Assembly (NCBI GenBank): GCA_028276475.1
Contig: JAPYWH010000007.1
Location: forward strand, 1 to 56,113
Reading direction: 5' to 3'
Source of the DNA: Thermocrinis sp.
GTDB lineage: Bacteria; Aquificota; Aquificia; Aquificales; Aquificaceae
Length of the DNA: 56,113 nucleotides
Made by a program: the position numbers and the translations under genes. Within the stretch, counting starts at the first letter, position 1; every line of letters starts with the position of its first letter. Of this stretch, positions 52,455 through 56,113 are shown one piece after another. Under the pieces are notes generated by a model that saw only the letters and a list, made by a program, of their open reading frames with translations, searched no databases and was not told the origin of the DNA.

Positions 52455-52946
52455 TTACTTGAGAGAAAGAACCCACTCTGCAAGCTTCTTGGCTTCCTCG
52501 TCGGTTACATTCTGAGCAGGCATTGGCACATTACCCCATACACCAGCACCACCTTTCTTGATCTTTCCTGTCAGGTAATCCACTGCGTCAGCTTTGCCTG
52601 CATACTTGTTTGCCACATCCTTATATGCTGGTCCCACCTTCTTGGCGTTTACCTCGTGGCAGGCATAACAGCCCTTAGCCTTAGCTAAAGCCTCCGCATC
52701 TGCCATTGCAGTGGCTTGGGCTGGCTTTGCCTCAGACTTTGGTTGCTGGGCGGGTTTTTGTTCCTCTGCGGGTTGCTGGGCGGGCTGTTTTTGCTCAGGT
52801 TGTTGGGCTGGCTGAGGTTGTTGGGCTGGCTGTCGTTGCCGCTCGGCGGGCTTTTGCTCCCCTGCAGGCTGTTCCGCAGGTTTTTGTTGGCAGGACACCG
52901 CCAAAAAGCCCAAGCTGAAAAGTCCCAAAAGCAACGTCTTCTTCAT
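52455..52946 (-). CDS. Lipoprotein cytochrome c with Pro/Gln/Ala linker
   Basis: A 163-residue protein: signal peptide with lipobox LAVSC (Cys19), a long linker (about 22-80) built from imperfect AQQP/EQKPAQQP units, and a small class I cytochrome c domain (81-163). Heme is bound by CYACH (93-97) with Met142 as probable sixth ligand (VPMPAQN). The domain resembles cytochrome c-551/552. The lipid anchor and flexible arm would let the heme swing between membrane complexes in the periplasm. I use ATG 52946, preceded by AAGGAGGTG. It faces sqr and may serve the same electron chain. Confidence 0.9.
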   Translation of the reverse strand: MKKTLLLGLFSLGFLAVSCQQKPAEQPAGEQKPAERQRQPAQQPQPAQQPEQKQPAQQPAEEQKPAQQPKSEAKPAQATAMADAEALAKAKGCYACHEVNAKKVGPAYKDVANKYAGKADAVDYLTGKIKKGGAGVWGNVPMPAQNVTDEEAKKLAEWVLSLK

Positions 52947-52969
52947 GGCACACCTCCTTAAAATTGTTA

Positions 52970-52978
52970 TGGTATAAT
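52970..52978 (+). promoter_or_regulatory. Extended -10 promoter of rpsT
   Basis: TGG-TATAAT (-10 box 52973-52978), an extended -10 element, 40 bases before the rpsT start. It shares TGGTATAATAATA with the acpP promoter. The -35 region is weak. A GGAGG site follows at about 53007. Confidence 0.5.
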
Positions 52979-53017
52979 AATATATCACTACATTAAAATC
53001 CTTGCTGGAGGTTTTGT

Positions 53018-53305
53018 ATGCCGAACACAAAGCAGGCTGAAAAGCGTATGAGAAGGGATGCCAAAAGAAGGCTGAGAAATAGGTATCACCTTTCTCGTAT
53101 GAAGACCTACATAAGAAACTTTAAAAAGCTTATAGCCCAAGGCAAGATAGAGGAGGCAAAGGAGTATCTGCCAAAGGTAATATCTGTAATACAGCATACC
53201 GCCTCAAAGGGAGTGATCCACAAAAACGAGGCAAGCAGAAGATGCTCAAGGGTTCAAAAGCTTCTTAACCAAGCCCTTGCCAAGGTTCAGGGAAGCAACC
53301 AGTAG
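53018..53305 (+). CDS. rpsT: 30S ribosomal protein S20
   Basis: A 95-residue Lys/Arg-rich primary 16S rRNA-binding protein. The start PNTKQAEKRMRRDAKRRLRNRYHLSRMKTYIRNFKK and the KGVIHKNEASRRCSRVQKLLNQ block are typical. It is transcribed alone. The last 60 bases overlap the 3' end of murJ on the other strand, unusual for such a conserved gene pair. Confidence 0.97.
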   Translation: MPNTKQAEKRMRRDAKRRLRNRYHLSRMKTYIRNFKKLIAQGKIEEAKEYLPKVISVIQHTASKGVIHKNEASRRCSRVQKLLNQALAKVQGSNQ

Positions 53306-54724
53306 TTCTTCCCTAAAAAGGGTTAAAAGGCTAAAGTAAAGGATGATACACATAGGTATTGCTAAAAGCAGGTGTATTTTGTCTTTCAAGAATAGACCAA
53401 ACAGTCCCATCAGAAGGCTGGCAAGGGCTACCTTTACCGAACTTTCCATTAAAGTCTGCCAATCTATCAATTGGTAAGTTTTTCTCAGGAGGTATCCAAA
53501 GGAGAAGATGGAAGAGGTAGCAGTGCCCAAAGCCAAACCCACCGCACCAAGCTTTAGCACAAAGGCATAAATAAAGGCACTTGTGCCCTCAGACAAAATA
53601 GCCAAAAGGCTTGCTTTCATGGGTGTAAGGGTGTCTCCTTTGGCAAAAAATACACTGCTGAGGGCTTTCTGAAGGGAAAAAAAGACGAGCCCCAAGCTGT
53701 ATGCCTTTAGCACATAAGAGACCATCAGAACATCAGTTCCAGAGAAGTTTCCTCTACCGTATAAAAGCCTCACGATCGGCTCCGAAAAGACAAAAAGACC
53801 TACCACCGCAGGAAAGGACAGCAAAAACAGAAAACGCATAGCCAAGGTTATGCTTTTGCCTTTGTCTTCCCCCAAAGAGAGGGCAGAAAGCAAAGAGTTT
53901 GCCACGCCCACAGATATGGCACCCAAAGGTAGCTGGAATATTCTGTTGGCATAATAAAGGTAAGATATAGCACCCAAAGCCAAAAAGGAAGCCAAAAAGG
54001 TGTCTATAAAAAAAGAGAGCTGGGCAACGCCAAAGCCCATAAGGGCGGGTATCAGCCTTTTGAACAAAAGCTTAACCTCAGGATGAAGCCTAAGGCTAAA
54101 ACCCAAGGGAATGCCCCTTAAGAAGGGTAGATGAAAGGCAAACTGTAAAAAGCCTCCCACCAGAACGCCACCTATCAGTGCGTAATAGCCAAAACCCTGG
54201 GCAGAAAGGGCAATAACCAAAGAAAAGCCTATGTTAAAAATTGCTTGAGCAAAGGCAGGGACAAAAAATACACCCCGGGTGTTCAAAAGAGCCATAAAAA
54301 AGGCAGATATACCCACAAACAGAAGGTATATAAAGACCCATCTACCCATAAAAACTGCCAGGTCAAAGTAAGGCTTAGCCCTCAAGCCCGGTGCAATAAT
54401 GCTTATGAGATATTCAGCAAATAACACCCCCAAAAGAACTACCGATAGATTTATGAGCAAATAGTAGCCTAGGGCGGAGCTCAAAAACTCTCTCTCTTTG
54501 CCCTCTTTTACCTGCTTAGCGTAAATTGGCACAAAGGCGGCGTTGAACCCACCCTCCCCAAAGAGCCTTCTGAAGGTGTTGGGTAGCCTAAAGGCAACAA
54601 AAAAGGCATCTGTTATCTGGGAGACCCCAAAGTGGTATGCTATGAGGGCATCCCTAACATAACCCAAAACCCTGCTCAAAAGGGTTGCAAAGGAAAAGGA
54701 AAGACTGTGTTTTATGAGCCTCAT
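53246..54724 (-). CDS. murJ: Lipid II flippase MurJ
   Basis: A 492-residue MOP-superfamily membrane protein with about 14 helices, moving lipid II across the inner membrane. Conserved segments: FATLLSRVLGYVRDALIAYHFG, DAFFVAFRLPNTFRRLFGEGGFNAAFVPIY (with the essential Arg residues) and the IFQLPLGAISVGVANSLLSALS block. I start at ATG 54724. The open frame continues upstream, but that part is the tRNA-Leu gene read as protein. The tRNA 3' end is 7 bases before this ATG, so the two must be on one transcript. Confidence 0.95.
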   Translation of the reverse strand: MRLIKHSLSFSFATLLSRVLGYVRDALIAYHFGVSQITDAFFVAFRLPNTFRRLFGEGGFNAAFVPIYAKQVKEGKEREFLSSALGYYLLINLSVVLLGVLFAEYLISIIAPGLRAKPYFDLAVFMGRWVFIYLLFVGISAFFMALLNTRGVFFVPAFAQAIFNIGFSLVIALSAQGFGYYALIGGVLVGGFLQFAFHLPFLRGIPLGFSLRLHPEVKLLFKRLIPALMGFGVAQLSFFIDTFLASFLALGAISYLYYANRIFQLPLGAISVGVANSLLSALSLGEDKGKSITLAMRFLFLLSFPAVVGLFVFSEPIVRLLYGRGNFSGTDVLMVSYVLKAYSLGLVFFSLQKALSSVFFAKGDTLTPMKASLLAILSEGTSAFIYAFVLKLGAVGLALGTATSSIFSFGYLLRKTYQLIDWQTLMESSVKVALASLLMGLFGLFLKDKIHLLLAIPMCIILYFSLLTLFREELLVASLNLGKGLVKKLLNP

Positions 54725-54731
54725 TGTCTGT

Positions 54732-54818
54732 TGGTGCCGGAGGCGGGAGTCGAACCCGCACGCCCTTTCGGGCACTGCCCCCTCAAGACAGCGCGTCTGC
54801 CAATTCCGCCACTCCGGC
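54732..54818 (-). tRNA. tRNA-Leu (anticodon GAG)
   Basis: An 87-nt class II tRNA with encoded CCA. Acceptor stem GCCGGAG/CTCCGGC, D-arm, anticodon stem CTGTC/GGCAG with loop TTGAGGG (anticodon GAG), long variable arm (TGCCCGAAAGGGCG) and T-arm GCGGGTTCGACTCCCGC. The long variable arm and GAG fit leucine (codons CTC/CTT). It lies between murJ and acpP and is likely co-transcribed with murJ. Confidence 0.95.
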
Positions 54819-54861
54819 TTTAGATATTTATTATAACATGCCTCTGGGCTTTTTGGTTTGT

Positions 54862-54869
54862 GGTATAAT
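54862..54869 (+). promoter_or_regulatory. Extended -10 promoter of acpP
   Basis: TG-G-TATAAT with the -10 box at 54864-54869, 33 bases before the acpP start. It shares TGGTATAATAATA with the rpsT promoter. AAGGAGG at 54888-54894 is the ribosome-binding site. Confidence 0.55.
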
Positions 54870-54901
54870 AATACAAACACCATAGGTAAGGAGGTTTGAT
54901 T

Positions 54902-55138
54902 ATGGACCTGGAAACTAGGATTAAGGAGATCATCGCAGACCAGCTGGGCGTAGAAATTGAAAAACTTAGAGAGGACGCAAACTTTGTGCAGGACCTTGGG
55001 GCAGACTCTTTGGATGTGGTGGAGCTTGTGATGGCTTTTGAGGAGGAGTTTGGCATAGAAATACCCGACGAAGACGCAGAAAAGATAAGAACGGTGGGGG
55101 ATGTTATTAACTATCTCAAGGAGAGAGTGCAGGCTTGA
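54902..55138 (+). CDS. acpP: Acyl carrier protein
   Basis: A 78-residue acidic carrier of fatty-acyl chains. The phosphopantetheine serine lies in [20 protein letters not shown] (DSL motif). Modified by AcpS (14459). I use ATG 54902, 7 bases after AAGGAGG, rather than the in-frame TTG at 54896. Its stop overlaps the TTG start of fabF (TTGA), so they are coupled. Confidence 0.97.
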   Translation: MDLETRIKEIIADQLGVEIEKLREDANFVQDLGADSLDVVELVMAFEEEFGIEIPDEDAEKIRTVGDVINYLKERVQA

Positions 55139-56113
55139 GCAGGAGGGTTGTTATTACGGGCCTTGGGGTGGTAAGCCCCATAGGCACGGGGGTTGAAAAA
55201 TTTTGGAAGAATTTAACAGCTGGTGTAAGCGGAATAGACATAATAAAAAGGTTTGACCCAGTAGAGATAGGTCTAAGCGTTCATATAGCGGGAGAGGTCA
55301 AAGACTTTAACCCAGAGCTATACTTTGACAAAAAGGAAGCCCAAAAGGTCTCCGACTTTATAAAGTTTGCGGTGGCATCGGCGGAGGAAGCTATAAAGGA
55401 CAGTGGGCTTTTGGAGGACAAGTCTGACCCTTACAGGGTGGGTGTAATAATCGGCACGGGTATAGGTGGGCTCAGGGATATTGAAGAACAGCAAAAGGTC
55501 CTTATGGAGAAGGGTCCCAGAAGGGTATCTCCTTTCTTTATTCCCTATGGCATATCCAACATGGCAAGCGGGCTCATAGCCATTCGCTTTGGGCTGAAAG
55601 GTCCCAACTACTGCGTAGTCTCTGCCTGTGCCACGGGCAACCATTCCATAGGGGACGCCTTTAGGCTTATTCAAAAGGGAGATATAGATGTAGCCATAGC
55701 GGGTGGGTGCGAAAGTGCCATCACACCCTTGGGAGTGGCGGGCTTTGCATCCATGAGGGCACTATCCACCAGGAACCACGAGCCTCAAAAGGCATCAAGA
55801 CCCTTTGACTTAGAAAGGGATGGTTTTGTTATGGGAGAGGGCGCGGCAGTGCTCGTCTTGGAGGAGTATGAGAGGGCAAAGGCTCGGGGGGCAAAAATAT
55901 ACGCAGAGCTTGTGGGCTATGGTGCCACTGACGATGCCTATCACATAACCGCACCCTGTGCGGATGGTGAGGGGGCATACATGTGCATGAAGTTGGCTTT
56001 GGAGGATGCGGGCATTCCACCCACAGAGGTAGATTACATAAACGCCCACGGCACCTCTACCCCATTAAACGACAAATCGGAAACCTTGGCAATAAAAAGG
56101 CTCTTTGGAGAGC
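55135..56113 (+). CDS. fabF: 3-Oxoacyl-[ACP] synthase II (partial, 3' end outside window)
   Basis: Condensing enzyme of fatty acid elongation. About 326 of some 410 residues are in the window. Translation starts at TTG 55135 overlapping the acpP stop: the frame reads [16 protein letters not shown], the normal FabF start, with no ATG nearby. The active-site Cys lies in [14 protein letters not shown] and the first catalytic His in [17 protein letters not shown] about 10 bases upstream serves as ribosome-binding site. The usual acpP-fabF order is conserved. Confidence 0.96.
   Translation, partial: MSRRVVITGLGVVSPIGTGVEKFWKNLTAGVSGIDIIKRFDPVEIGLSVHIAGEVKDFNPELYFDKKEAQKVSDFIKFAVASAEEAIKDSGLLEDKSDPYRVGVIIGTGIGGLRDIEEQQKVLMEKGPRRVSPFFIPYGISNMASGLIAIRFGLKGPNYCVVSACATGNHSIGDAFRLIQKGDIDVAIAGGCESAITPLGVAGFASMRALSTRNHEPQKASRPFDLERDGFVMGEGAAVLVLEEYERAKARGAKIYAELVGYGATDDAYHITAPCADGEGAYMCMKLALEDAGIPPTEVDYINAHGTSTPLNDKSETLAIKRLFGE

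Noticed and set aside
52700-52920. Short plus-strand frames opposite the cytochrome c linker
   Set aside because: They are complements of the repetitive Ala/Gln/Pro codons and have no other support.
54724-54883. N-terminal extension of murJ to 54883
   Set aside because: The extra 53 residues are the tRNA-Leu gene translated; MurJ homology begins at ATG 54724.

Overview
The window is a compact, gene-dense bacterial chromosome segment that almost certainly comes from a thermophilic member of the Aquificaceae (Hydrogenobacter/Thermocrinis/Aquifex group). The evidence is a carbamoyl-phosphate synthase large subunit that ends at its midpoint (split carB), a 211-residue metal-independent phosphoserine phosphatase of the Hydrogenobacter PspA type, a type I sulfide:quinone oxidoreductase with Cys124/Cys156/Cys347 at the Aquifex positions, Lys/Glu-rich proteins, and operons whose genes overlap by 1-40 bases. 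I have no database match; the assignment rests on recognised families.

Layout. 1-7993 is mostly plus strand: split carB, a site-2-type protease, a DUF151 nuclease (minus), an ABC ATPase, nadC, a short glucan phosphorylase, a tandem ferritin-like protein, gmhA and nadK. 7928-11697 (minus) is an operon of a Ser/Thr kinase, a polysaccharide deacetylase, trpS and a PHP-domain membrane protein. It is preceded by a 300-base stretch with a near-consensus promoter and a highly structured RNA. 12010-16068 holds thiS (plus) and a minus operon pncB-acpS-dsbC-like-Na+ symporter. 16104-16564 is a decayed insertion sequence. bioB and a lipoate/octanoate transferase follow on plus. 18158-26302 is a long minus operon: ino1, class V aminotransferase, pspA, a large TPR protein, exbB, exbD, a DUF218 protein and murG.

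26342-35825 contains a PsiE-like protein, a sigma-54 activator (plus) and a nitrogen cluster on minus (glnB-glnA-amt-porin-HAD phosphatase-glutamine amidotransferase) driven by a textbook sigma-54 promoter. Next come leuD-pyrE-ZIP transporter. 35899-37113 is an AT-richer DNA methyltransferase fused to a degenerate staphylococcal-nuclease-like domain. 37154-47335 has murD, an inositol-phosphatase-like gene, a tandem universal stress protein, a TPR protein, an LptF/G-like permease, and a division/cell-wall cluster murB-ddl-ftsQ-ftsA-ftsZ on minus. 47367-56113 carries a diguanylate cyclase, a zinc-type alcohol dehydrogenase, MscS, rhomboid, sqr, a lipoprotein cytochrome c, rpsT, murJ joined to tRNA-Leu(GAG), acpP and the start of fabF.

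The most unusual items are these. (1) A 166-nt multi-branched RNA lies in the leader of the kinase operon; its G-U pairs fix the strand, and a hairpin can mask the kinase ribosome-binding site. (2) A probable short antisense RNA covers the amt start site. (3) The sigma-54 promoter of glnB has a dyad on its -24 box and an upstream array of alternating TGTAA/TTACA half-sites. (4) A methyltransferase is fused to a nuclease-like domain that lacks one catalytic Arg. (5) An ExbB/ExbD motor sits in an operon with an 846-residue TPR protein. (6) tRNA-Leu ends 7 bases before the murJ start codon.
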